Assembly (NCBI RefSeq): GCF_038502225.1 | Contig: NC_091346.1 | Span: forward strand, 11,272,420 to 11,336,419 | From: Cherax quadricarinatus | Lineage: Eukaryota > Arthropoda > Malacostraca > Decapoda > Parastacidae | Direction of reading: 5' to 3' | Length of the DNA stretch: 64,000 nt | Part shown: positions 1 to 10,383 of the stretch, piece after piece | Numbering within the stretch: position 1 is the first letter of the stretch | Layout of the letters: each line of letters starts with the position of its first letter | Notes under the pieces: generated by a model | Database searches by the model: none | What the model was told of the DNA's origin: nothing | The model's input: only the letters and a program-made list of their open reading frames with translations | Translations under genes and position numbers: made by a program

Positions 1-27
1 CAGCATCACCAAATAGTCTCGTTCACA

Positions 28-1934
28 ATGGTGGGAAGCGGTGGTCGCAGCAAGTTGTGTTTGCCCGGAGAGAGGAAGGGATGAAGTTGTTCACTTCATC
101 ACCCTACACTAGAAACATCCATCTCTCAACGAGTTATCCTGATGTCGTGTCTGCATGTTTCAGCATCCAGACACTGGTACAAGCAGGATCTAGCCGAAAT
201 TTTCCGAATTTCTTCGAGAATTGTAAGTGGTGTCCCAATGACTCCTGGCTACAGCATCCCACGCTGTTTCTCAAGTCACGTGTTGTATGTTCTGCTGTTG
301 TTGTTCAGCTCAGCACAGCTATTTCAGCCAGCCAGGGGTAAGTTTTGTGGTGATTTCTGCATCCAGTGTTAGTGCTTCTCCCATGTGTGCACAGGTGAGG
401 AAGGTAGGCGTTCGGTCCTCCACCATCGCCCCTCACCCACGCTCACAGCTTGTGTACACAACTCACCACTGTCCACTCCCTCTGCTGTGTTTTCTGCTGT
501 TTTCTGTGTGATTTCATTGCCAGAGCTGTGTATCCGAGTGTCCGAGGCCACTCGAAGCTATGTGGATCAGCATGCCACGTAGATCACGACGCCATGTGGA
601 TTCCGACACCACGTGGGGTGTGGATGATATCATGTGGATCTACAAGCCACGTGGGTTACCAAGCCAAATGTCCCAGGCCGCATGCTGTGGACTGCTGCTG
701 CTCGGCGTCACCTCGAGATGTCTGCTGACATCACAGTGCTGCTGACATCACCTCGCAACATCATGCTTGACATCACATGATATCACATCGAGTGTTTCTG
801 TAATTATTTCAGTATTATCGAGAAGATTGAGAGTGCATATATGTCGTGTGTTAATTAATTCCTCTCAGTCAGCATTCTCATGTGTTAGTGTATGGCTTAG
901 TGTCAATTTTGTGCACAGAAAAGCATCATTTGCTAGTTTAAGCCATGTTGTACTGCATGTTCCACGGGTGTGTGTAAAGTTTTCCATGTGTCCAGTGTGG
1001 TCTTGAGCCCAGACCCCTGAGCAGCACCACTGTGTTATTGTCACCCAGTGTGACCAGCATGTTTGACAGCTGATATTAGTCAGCCCTGAGCATATGAGCC
1101 CCTTGTACAGAAAGCTCTTATGCTCATCACTCATAGATGTTCTGCAGAATCGTACCTGCTACGATTCCCATCGAGATTTGTTTCACTTCACCTCCAGACC
1201 TTCAGAGTGCAGTTATATGTAGAGAAATAAGTCTGGGGATGCTTAGACTAACCTCTGCTGTAACTCCAACTGCTGAGAGAATGACACTCGTCAAGCCACA
1301 GTTAGCCCTGTCGGCAGGCACTGTGTCAGCCTCGTGTCACAAGCTTCAGTGAGCTCCTGCACAAAGATAATGTCACTTTGACTGCAAGCTCGCTCACTGC
1401 AGTCTGGTCGATGATGTTATGACTCCCAGATGTTTCGCCCAGTCGTCTCTGCCACGACTTGCTCCACAACTCACTCCACGCTCGCTGGCAGTGACAGCCC
1501 AGTGACAGTACCAGTCAAGAAGTGTCCTCCTGAGTCGCTTGCCAGAAGTTCTGCCCAGTTGCCGAGTTTTGACGATGCCTCACTCAAGGGCACTAGCATG
1601 TCGTGCCCCAGGTTGAGTGAAACCTGCAGTGACTCCTACGATGACTACTTCACCATTCTAGAGGAGACCGTACCCTGTTATGTCACAGCTTAGCTGCAGT
1701 GATGTCTCCTGTGTTGCAATATCTCTCCAGACGCAGGAAGGCATGCAGTGATGCCCTTCGATGCTTACTGCCTATGACCGCGATGTTTAGCACACCCCAC
1801 TTGTTTTTTTCTTCCCTCCCTGTAGGAAGTCTGTTTTTTTCCATGTCCATATTTATATATATATGTTTTTTATTTTGTGTTCTGTGCCCTGTTCCTGCAA
1901 GAGAGAGAGACCGAGTTTTTTTTACCACCAGTAT
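28..1934 (+). other. Internal non-coding region of the LTR element
   Basis: All ORFs are under about 125 codons and show no recognisable domain. Around 560-660 there are several imperfect copies of a CATGTGGAT / CCACGTGG motif. A purine-rich run (GCAAGAGAGAGAGACCGAG) near 1897-1916 lies shortly before the inferred LTR start and could be the polypurine tract. I see no host exon here. Confidence 0.5.
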
Positions 1935-2291
1935 TGTCACGTCGAGACCACGCGAGGTAGATGGCCAAGCAAATGTAGACAGCCTGTACTGTCTGCACAG
2001 ACAGCCTATGCTGTCTGCCAGCTTAGTTCATATTTTGCGGCACTCAGGTGGTGCCCTCTAGGTCTGCCCAGGTAGTGGGACGCTGGTCCCACTCGCTCTC
2101 ACTCACTCAGCAGCCTAGAAACAGTCAACAGCCCTACTCCCTCTTTCTGGGATGGCCCTCCCGGGCCATGGGCACTCAACACACAAGCCTGTGTACCCAC
2201 CACGACTTTACAAATAAAGTAAGAAGCCTCCGAAGACATCTATAATTGAACCCCACTCCACTGCAGCATCACCAAATAATTTTGTTTCACA
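1935..2291 (+). repeat. 3' LTR of the non-coding LTR element
   Basis: Inferred to run from TGTCACG at 1935 to TTCACA at 2291, so it starts TG and ends CA, about 357 bp. It contains a canonical AATAAA polyadenylation signal at 2213-2218 and a short internal direct repeat of AGACAGCCT with CTGTCTGC around 1978-2015. The right boundary is well supported by the match to bases 1-27; the left boundary rests only on the TG dinucleotide and the upstream purine tract. Confidence 0.5.
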
Positions 2292-3405
2292 CAGTTCCTC
2301 ACAGGAGATTGATGCAGAAGCTAGAGGATCAGGCGCATATAACAGGAAGAGTGCTGCAATTGATCAGAGAATACCTGACAGGGAGGCAACAACGAGTCAT
2401 GGTACGTGATGAGGTATCACAGTGGGCACCTGTGACGAGTGGGGTCCCACAGGGGTCGGTCCTAGGACCTGTGCTATTTCTGGTATATGTGAATGACATG
2501 ATGGAAGGGTGGACTCAGAAGTGTCCCTGTTTGCAGATGATGTGAAGTTAATGAGAAGAATTAAATCAGATGAGGATCAGGTAGGACTCCAAAGAGACCT
2601 GGACAAGCTCGACACCTGGTCCAGCGACTGGCTTCTCAAATTTAACCCCTCCAAATGCAAAGTCATGAAGATCAGGGAAGGGCAAAGAAGGCCGCAGACA
2701 GAGTATAGGCTAGGTGGCAAAAGACTGCAAACCTCGCTCAAGGAGAAAGATCTTGGGGTGAATATAACACCGAGCACGTCTCCAGAAGCACACATTAACC
2801 AGATAACTGCTACAGCGTATGGGCGCCTTGCAAACCTGAGAATAGCGTTCCGATACCTTTGTAAGGAATCGTTCAAGACACTGTACACCATACACGTCAG
2901 GCTCATACTGGAGTATGCAGCACCTGTTTGGAAGGCACACTTGATCAAGCACGTCAAGAAATTTGAGAAAGTGCAAAGGTTTGCGACAAGGTTAGTTCCA
3001 GAGCTAAGAGGAATGTCCTTCGAAGAAAGGTTGAGGGAAATCGGCCAGACGACAATGGAGGACAGGAGGGTTACAAGAAACATGATAACATACAAAATAC
3101 TGCGTGGAATAGACAAGGTGGACAGAGACAGGATGTTCAAGTGAGGGGACACAGAAACAAAGGGCCATAATTGGAAGTTGAAGACCCAGATGAGTCAAAG
3201 GGATGTTATGAAGTATTTTTTCAGTCATAGAGTAGTCAAGACGTGGAATAGCCTAGCAAGTGAGGTAGTGGAGGAGGAACCATACATAGCTTTAAGATGA
3301 GGTATGATAAAGCTCATGGAGCAGAGAGAGAGAGGACCTAGTTGCACTCAGTGAAGAGGCGGGGCCAGGAGCTGAGTATTCTACCCCTGCAACCACAATT
3401 AGGTG
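2292..3405 (+). pseudogene. LINE A fragment 1: reverse transcriptase C-terminal half, broken
   Basis: Encodes the second half of a non-LTR reverse transcriptase. The [11 protein letters not shown] motif lies near 2437-2470, the LFADDVKL catalytic motif near 2521-2545, and the thumb and C-terminal region (LEYAAPVW, ERLREIG, DRRVTRNMITYKILRG) runs to about 3144. A frameshift near 2505-2520 separates PQGS from FADD, and a stop at 3142 is followed by degenerate C-terminal sequence. The 5' portion would lie upstream of the LTR element and outside the window. It matches the better-preserved copy at 38236-42471. The family is of the CR1/L2/Jockey type, judged from motif style only. Dead. Confidence 0.85.

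Positions 3406-3408
<3 letters not shown>

Positions 3409-3462
<54 letters not shown>
3409..3462. repeat. (AC)n microsatellite at LINE A 3' end
   Basis: About 27 uninterrupted AC units directly following the LINE A 3' signature ACAATTAGGTGAGTAC. Confidence 0.97.
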
Positions 3463-4154
<692 letters not shown>

Positions 4155-4600
4155 CAGTCAAGGACCAGGTAATCAGGCTGAGGAAAGAAGGTGAGGAGCT
4201 CACAAGAAACGACCAAGAAGTATGTGAGGATCACAACACAAGATTTAAGTAAGTATTTATAGTGGAGACAGAAGGAACACTGGGAAGACGAAACAGAGGG
4301 GTTTACCAACAAAGGATATACCAATAAGAGTTGAATGAAATACTCACAACCAAGGAGGAGGTGAAGAAGCTGCTATGTGAACTTGATATCTCAAAGGCGG
4401 TGGGACCAGACAACTCTCTCCGTGGGTCCTTAGAGAGGGAGCAGTGATGCTGTGCATGCCACTATTAACAATTTTCAAAACATCCCTTGAAACTGGGCAG
4501 CTACCTGACGTATGGAAGCCGGCAAATGTTGTCCCCATTTTCATAATAGGAGGCAGAAACGAGGCCCTAAACTATAGACCAATGTCACTGACATGTATGG

Positions 4601-5467
4601 GGCTCAACAACAATTAACCATCTCAGACCACTAATTACCCAACAAAAGGCTGCAGTTAGAATGATAACAAATTCTCACTACAGGCAGCACACTCCACCAA
4701 TATTCAATACACTAAACCTACTCACCATACAAAACATCCATACTTATTACTGCACCTATTACATACATAGAACACTTAACTCTGATATTAACCCTCCCCT
4801 CAAACATCTCCTTGCCAACCTCAACAGAACACATGACCATAACACAAGGCACAGATCACTCTTTGATGTTCCTCGTGTCCATCTCACACTATGCAAAAAC
4901 TCAATGCACATAAAAGGCCCTAAAATCTGGAATTCATTACCTGTAAATATAAAAGAAACACAACCTGTTTATAAATTCAAGTCTCTTCTCAAAGATTACT
5001 TACTCACCCAAAACCAAATAAATACTGAATAACTGAACATTATAAATTGTATATCTTAAATGTTTCTCACAATTATATCACATAAATGTTAAACCTAAAA
5101 CCCAATCTAACTTTATTATTTTTTAAATACACTACCAAACAGAATCACTACCTAACTGAATGCAACCATATGACCTGTCTTTGTAATACTCACTTGTGCT
5201 TTATAGTTATCTGTTTACATTAATGTTTTATCACTGATTTCATCATTGCTTAGTAGCAGCGCTGTATAGTCCTTGTGGCTTAGCGCTTCTTTTTGATTAT
5301 AATAATAATAATAATCATTGCTTAGTTAATCTTAAGTTAATTTTAAGCCAGCCCGTAATGCTATGCATAGTATAAGTGGCTTTGGCATACTGCTCTTATC
5401 TGTATTTTTTTGTACCTCTGTATGTGTGCACAAATTGGAAATAAATAAATAAAATAAATAAATAAAG
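4601..5467 (+). pseudogene. LINE H fragment: RT C-terminus and 3' UTR
   Basis: A 5'-truncated LINE of a different family from A. The ORF at 4661-5032 encodes a C-terminal RT segment ending in the TRHRSLFDVPRV...GPKIWNSLP type motif common in CR1/L2-like elements. A 3' UTR of about 430 bp follows, ending in (AAATA)n from about 5440 to 5466. It interrupts LINE A between 4600 and 5468; a short TATG repeat at the two junctions may be the target duplication. The host-element break is clear because the flanking sequences are collinear with 41050-41110. Confidence 0.75.
5255..5313 (+). mobile_element. 59-bp retroposed tail with 13-bp target duplication
   Basis: The 13-bp sequence ATCATTGCTTAGT occurs at 5242-5254 and again at 5314-5326. 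Between them is a 59-bp segment with the TAGCGCTTCTTTTTGATTAT core and an (ATA)n tail, related to the tail at 33336-33389. This fits an extremely 5'-truncated LINE or SINE insertion inside the LINE H 3' UTR. Confidence 0.8.
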
Positions 5468-5683
5468 TATGCAAAATCATGGAGATTATTAGGAGAGTGG
5501 TGGAGCATTTGGAATGGAACAAGATTATAAGCGACAACAAGCACGAATTCATGAAAGGCAAATCATGTGTCACAAATCTACTGGAGTTTTATGACAAGGT
5601 AACAGAAGTAAGATATGTGTGTGAGAGGGGAGAGGGGTGGGTTGACCGCATTTTCTTGGACCACAAGAAAGGCTTTGACACAG

Positions 5684-6602
5684 GCGGCTCCAGGCGGACA
5701 TCAACCAAATCTTTCAGTGGGCTGCAGAAAACAATATGAAGTTTAACGATGAGAAATTTCAATTACTCAGATATGGTAAACACGAGGAAATTAAATCTTC
5801 ATCAGAGTACAAAACAAATTCTGGCCACAAAATAGAGCGAAACACCAACGTCAAAGACCTGGGAGTGATCATGTCGGAGGATCTCACCTTCAAGGACCAT
5901 AACATTGTATCAATCGCATCTGCTAGAAAAATGACAGGATGGATAATGAGAACCTTCAAAACTAGGGAGGCCAAACCTATGATGACACTCTTCAGGTCAC
6001 TTGTTCTATCTAGGCTGGAATATTGCTGCACACTAACAGCACCTTTCAAGGCATGTGAAATTGCTGACCTAGAAAATGTACGGAGAACCTTCACGGCGCA
6101 CATAACGGAGATAAAACACCTCAATTACTGGGAGCGCTTGAGGTTCCTAAACCTGTATTCCCTGGAACGCAGGCGGGAGAGATACATGATTATATACACC
6201 TGGAAAATCCTAGAGGGACTAGTACCGAACTTGCACACGAAAATCACTCACAACGAAAGCAAAAGACTTGGCAGACGATGCAACATCCCCCCAATGAAAA
6301 ACAAGGGGTGTCACTAGCACGTTAAGAGATCATACAATAAGTGTCAGGGACCCGAGACTGTTCAACTGCCTCCCAGCATACATAAGGGGGATTACCAATA
6401 GACCCCTGGCAGTCTTCAAGCTGGCACTGGACAAGCACCTAAAGTCGGTGCCTGACCAGCCGGGCTGTGGCTCGTACGTTGGTTTGCGTGCAGCCAGCAG
6501 TAACAGCCTGGTTGATCAGGCTCTGATCCACCAGGAGGCCTGGTCGCAGGCCGAGCCGCGGGGGCGTTGACCCCCGGAACTCTCCCTAGGTAAATTCCAG
6601 GT
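5684..6602 (+). pseudogene. LINE B fragment: RT C-terminus and 3' end
   Basis: The ORF at 5736-6317 encodes MKFNDEKFQLLRYG followed by a KDLGVIMSEDLTFKDH block and a C-terminal YWERLRFLNLYSLERRRERY block, the end of a CR1/L2-like RT. The 3' UTR contains GTCAACGCC/CCGCGG-rich sequence (on this strand CGCGGGGGCGTTGACCCCC) and ends near TAAATTCCAGGTAA. It interrupts LINE A at 5683/6603; about 10 bases of LINE A are missing at the junction. It is the same family as 43784-46047(-) and 48885-53246(+). A stop at 6315 precedes residual coding-like sequence, so it is not intact. Confidence 0.8.
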
Positions 6603-7118
6603 AAGAGATTAGTGCAGATGCTAGAGGATCAGGCACGTATAACAGGAAGGGCACAGCAATGGATCAGAGTATATCTGACAGGGAGGCAACAATGAGTCAT
6701 TGTACGGGATGAGGTATCACAATGGGCGCCTTTGACGAGCGGGGTCCTGCATGGGTCAGTCCTAGGACCAGTGCTATTTCTCGTATATGTGAATGACATG
6801 ATGGAAAGGATAGACACAGTGTCCCTGTTTGCAGATATGTGAAGTTAATGAGCAGAACTAAATCAGATGAGGATCAGGCAGGACTACAGAGAGACCTGGA
6901 CAGGTTGGACGCGTCGCCCAGAGTTGTCAGGAAGTGGAATATTTTGGGAAGCGATGTAGTGGAGGCAGGATCCATACATAGCTTTCAGAAGAAGTATGGC
7001 AAAGCTTATGGGGCAGGAAGAGTGACCCGTAGTGGCCAGTGAAGACGCGGGGTCAGGATCTGTGACTCGACACCTGCAAACACAACTAGGTGAGTACAAC
7101 TAGGTGAGTACACACACA

Positions 7119-7445
7119 TTTGGTAATACTTTATGTACAGTGAGGAAAGTCAGGGTATTTTTCCAGAATGGTCTGTAAAATAACACTGTGGATAAAATGC
7201 CTTGGCATTTCTTGAACATTTCTGAGTGAGTTGTGTCTGAATTTATTCTTTTTATTGCACTCCAGTACATAATGACGCAGGGTGTGACAATAATCCATCT
7301 GGCAAAGTTTACATTTCGTTTGGTCTACATCTGGTGGTGATGATTTAACTGCCAAAGATACTTGTAACCCAGCCGGAGCCGGGCGGTAGTGACATCCATG
7401 AGTCTGCTTATTTTGTTGGATGCATCATAGACACGTGGCTCCTAC
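7119..7445 (-). pseudogene. LINE G C-terminus with CCHC zinc knuckle
   Basis: The minus-strand ORF (7355-7131) contains KCKLCQMDYCHTLRHYVLEC, a C-x2-C-x7-H-x4-C-like knuckle typical of the region after RNase H in I/R1/Jockey-like LINEs. Upstream on the minus strand another frame reads LMDVTTARLRLGYKYLW, the usual block between RNase H and the knuckle, so a frameshift near 7355-7365 separates them. It is possibly the same family as the RNase H copy at 53548-55346. The plus-strand neighbour is the (AC)-tailed LINE A end. Confidence 0.65.
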
Positions 7446-7817
7446 TGCATGTTGGAATGATGATAGATGGACTGACTTGTGTCAGTCTGCCTGAGTCTTA
7501 AGTCAATAGTGTTCTAAGGTACACCTCTTTTTACAGTACGTAAAATACAGAAGATTCCCATCTCCATGTTCAAACTAGAACAGACTTACTTGGTTAGTGG
7601 AGCTGTAATAGCTAGAAATCCCCTGATTCTACCCAGGCTATGCAGATTTTTATGACTTCCCTTTCACTTCAAGACACAACATGCACAGTCAAATATTATC
7701 ACCAACTCCTACAGCACCTTAAGGGTCCCTGAAATCTCTGGGGTTTCCCTAACTAATATTGATGTGTGAGGAAATACTAACTTCTGGTCTATATTCAAGG
7801 AAAATTACTTAGAAATC
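7446..7817. other. Unassigned spacer
   Basis: No ORF with recognisable content and no repeat shared with the rest of the window. Confidence 0.5.
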
Positions 7818-8106
7818 CCCAGTGACCTGGAGGCTAAAGCTCTCGCTTCACACACGGAGGGCCCGGGTTCGATTCTCGGCGGGTGGAAACATTTCGACGC
7901 GGTTCCTTACACCTGTTGTCATGTTCACCTAGCAGCCAATAGGTACCTGGGTGTTAGTCAACAGGTGTGGGTCGCATCCTGGGGACAAGATTGAAGACCC
8001 CAATGGAAATAAGTTAGACAGTCCTCGATGACGCACTGACTTTCTTGGGTTATCCTTGGTGGCTAACCCTCCAGGAATAAAAATCCGAACGAAATCTTAT
8101 GTTATA
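7818..8106 (+). mobile_element. tRNA-derived SINE copy 1
   Basis: The head has a tRNA-like box A region (CTGGAGGCTAAAGCTC) and box B (GGGTTCGATTC at 7865-7875). The body carries GGAAATAAGTTAGACAG and TGACTTTCTTGGGTTATCC, and the end reads CGAAATCTTATG. It matches the copy at 53247-53547 along its length. The element would be transcribed by RNA polymerase III from its internal promoter and depends on a LINE for copying. Confidence 0.85.
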
Positions 8107-8195
8107 GAAAGCCCCTTGTTATGCAGAGCATTTCGGGCAAATTAGGGCCTTGTCCCAGGATGCGACTCACACCAGTCGACTAACTCCTAGGTACC
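8107..8195 (-). mobile_element. SINE copy 2, left half (split by an LTR insertion)
   Basis: Reverse complement of the SINE body: GGATGCGACTCACACCAGTC and GACTAACTCCTAGGTACC match the other SINE copies. Its 3' end differs: it carries a GCAGAGCATTTCGGGCAAA tail also present at 35660-35690. The element stops at GTACC (8191-8195) and resumes at 17608 with the tRNA-like half (box B at about 17688-17697, ATCGAACG). The two halves are separated by LTR sequence and BEL1. Confidence 0.75.
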
Positions 8196-9164
8196 TGTGG
8201 AAAATAAGTTCCCATAATTATACTGTATATATGTTTTTAATGTAAATATACATGATTAATGCATTACTGTTGCTCTAAATTGTATTTTAAAGAGAACCAA
8301 CAGGGAAGCTCTGCGCCTGCGCTGATGGGCAGGGGAGAGGTCGAGACAGGGCATCAAGGAGCAGGAGTGTTTGGAATGGAGTTAAGAGGCTGTGAAAACA
8401 TGGGACCAGGAAATTGGCGTTCACGGCGGCCTAAGGATTAATATAGGCCTCACTTCATAAGAGAAAGTGTCATAACTGTTGCTGGTGAAGAGTGAGGGAA
8501 CGTGATTTATGGGACCACCGTAATAGTGGTAAAATTAGTGAATAATGGTGGGACTGGTGGTGACTGGTGCGACGCCATGGAGTGTGTCCAGGGGAAAATA
8601 CCCGTGATTTAATCACTCATCGGTCTCGGATCTTAATGGGATGACCTCTAATGTGTATAATAATTATGAGACATTAAATCGTCTTGTGAATTGTAATGTA
8701 ATCAGTGATAATAACACTAAGTTAAGAGAATGCGTGAAGTGAAATAAGTCGCCTTGCTCCGAGTGAGTGTGCACGTGTAGATCTCGTAGTTCTTGTCTTG
8801 AGGATAGTGAAGTTTTATGGAGTCACGACTTCTAAACCGGGATAAACCAACGGATACCTCGTCCTGCTGGAATAAGAACCGTGTCGGTGTAGCAGGACAT
8901 CGAAATGAGTTGGTGAATGGAGGAAATAAGAAGCATCAATCACCCACAGTTAAGTAACCCTTTTAGTTATAACAAACTGATACTGGCCAGTTAGGTGTGT
9001 TGTAACTGGATATGTTGTGGGTGATCCAGCTACATCAAGTGACCACCAGAGAATATCTGGTAAGTGGTGGTATTATATACAAGTGTTTTTTCCGTGATGG
9101 ATATGTACATGTGAAACCTGCCCCCACCCTCTTCATTCAGTTAAGCTGTTAAACTAATATAATC
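8196..9164 (+). repeat. Older solo LTR, left part
   Basis: Starts TGTGGAAAATAAG at 8196 and is the reverse complement of the BEL1 LTRs over almost its whole length, with many point differences (for example it carries the sequence antiparallel to 9600-9830). It is interrupted at 9164 by BEL1 and continues at 17361-17607. The complete LTR is flanked by the 5-bp duplication GTACC (8191-8195 and 17608-17612). No internal region accompanies it, so it is a solo LTR left by LTR-LTR recombination, in opposite orientation to BEL1. Confidence 0.85.
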
Positions 9165-10360
9165 TGTGGAAAATTTTATAGGGGTGATTACCTTTATGTA
9201 TCTCAACATTATATACATACAAGTAATCTCATTGGGAGACAACCCTATATTGTTTACCGTAGTCACCCCGTGTAGATATGTGAGAAAACTTCACCACCTC
9301 TGGTCGCTGGAGGTGGGCCTTCGACCTCACAATCTTATCCATATCTATCCGAGACCAGTATAGATTGGATAGCACCCACAAGTACGGCGCTACTAATTAA
9401 TTGTGGACTGTATAGATTATATTAGTGTAACTGAATGAAGGGGGGGTAGGTTACACATGGATATATCCATCAAAGAAAAACATTTGTATATAATCCCACC
9501 ACTTACCAGATATTCTCTGGGGGTCACTTGATGTAGCTGGATCACCCATAACATATCCAGTTACAACATTCCTAACTAGCCAGTATCAGTCTGCTATAAC
9601 TAGAAGGGTTACTTAACTGTGGGTGATTGATACTCCTTATTTCCTCCATTCACCATCTCATTTCGATGTCCTGCTACACCGACACGGTTCTCATTCCAGC
9701 AGGACGAGGTATCCGTTGGTTTGTCCCGGTTTAGAAGTCGTGACTCAATGAACTTCACTTTCCTCGTGACGGGAACAACGTGGTCTAGCGTGTTCACTCG
9801 AAGCAAGGCGACTTATTTCACTTCACGCATTCTCTTAACTTAGCGTTATTATCATTAATTACATTACAATTCACAAGACGATTTAATGTCTCATAATTAT
9901 TATGCACATTAGAGATCACTCCATTAAGATCTGAGACTGATGAGTGATGATTAAACCAAGGGTAATTTTCCCCGGGACACAGTCCATGGCGACGCGCCAG
10001 TCACCCGGTCCTACCCTTATTCACTCATTTTACCACTCTATTACGGTGGTCCCATAAATCACGTTCCCTCACTCTCCACCAGGAACAGTTACGACACTTC
10101 CTATTATGAAATGAGGCCTATATTAATCCTTAGGCCGCCGTGAACGCCAATTTCCTGGTTCCATGCTTTCCCAGCCTCCTCACTACATTCAAAACACTCT
10201 CGCCACCTCGTGCCCCAGTTCGACCTACACCCCCGCACATCTGCGCAGGAGCAGTGGGAACCCAGTTGGTTCCATTCAAAATACAAATACATTTTGACCC
10301 AAATCAACACATTAAACACTTATTAGGCACTATAGCGTAGGAAACTAAATAATTTCCACA
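9165..10360 (-). repeat. BEL1 3' LTR
   Basis: 1196 bp, starting TGTGGAAAATTTTATAGG and ending AATAATTTCCACA on the plus strand. It is near-identical to 16033-17355 apart from scattered substitutions and the SINE present only in the other copy. The terminal 8 bases form an inverted repeat (TGTGGAAA / TTTCCACA). Confidence 0.92.
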
Positions 10361-10383
10361 CTGCGGCCGGGCGGAAGTCGTTG

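Larger units (their letters stand above)
1..2291 (+). mobile_element. Non-coding LTR retrotransposon, 5' LTR mostly outside window
   Basis: The first 27 bases match 2265-2291 closely (both contain CAGCATCACCAAAT and end TTCACA), so they are read as the last bases of the 5' LTR and of the 3' LTR of one element. Right after base 27 comes TGGTGGGAAGCGGTGG, the kind of TGG-led sequence used as a tRNA primer-binding site. The internal part (28-1934) has only short ORFs with no gag, protease, reverse transcriptase or integrase motif, so this is a non-autonomous (LARD/TRIM-like) element that would need enzymes in trans. LINE A sequence resumes at 2292, so the element sits inside a LINE A copy. The superfamily cannot be assigned. 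Confidence 0.6.

Noticed and set aside
57..1940. Small ORFs of 60-120 codons as genes
   Set aside because: No start context, motif or codon pattern; they overlap in several frames within a non-coding LTR element.
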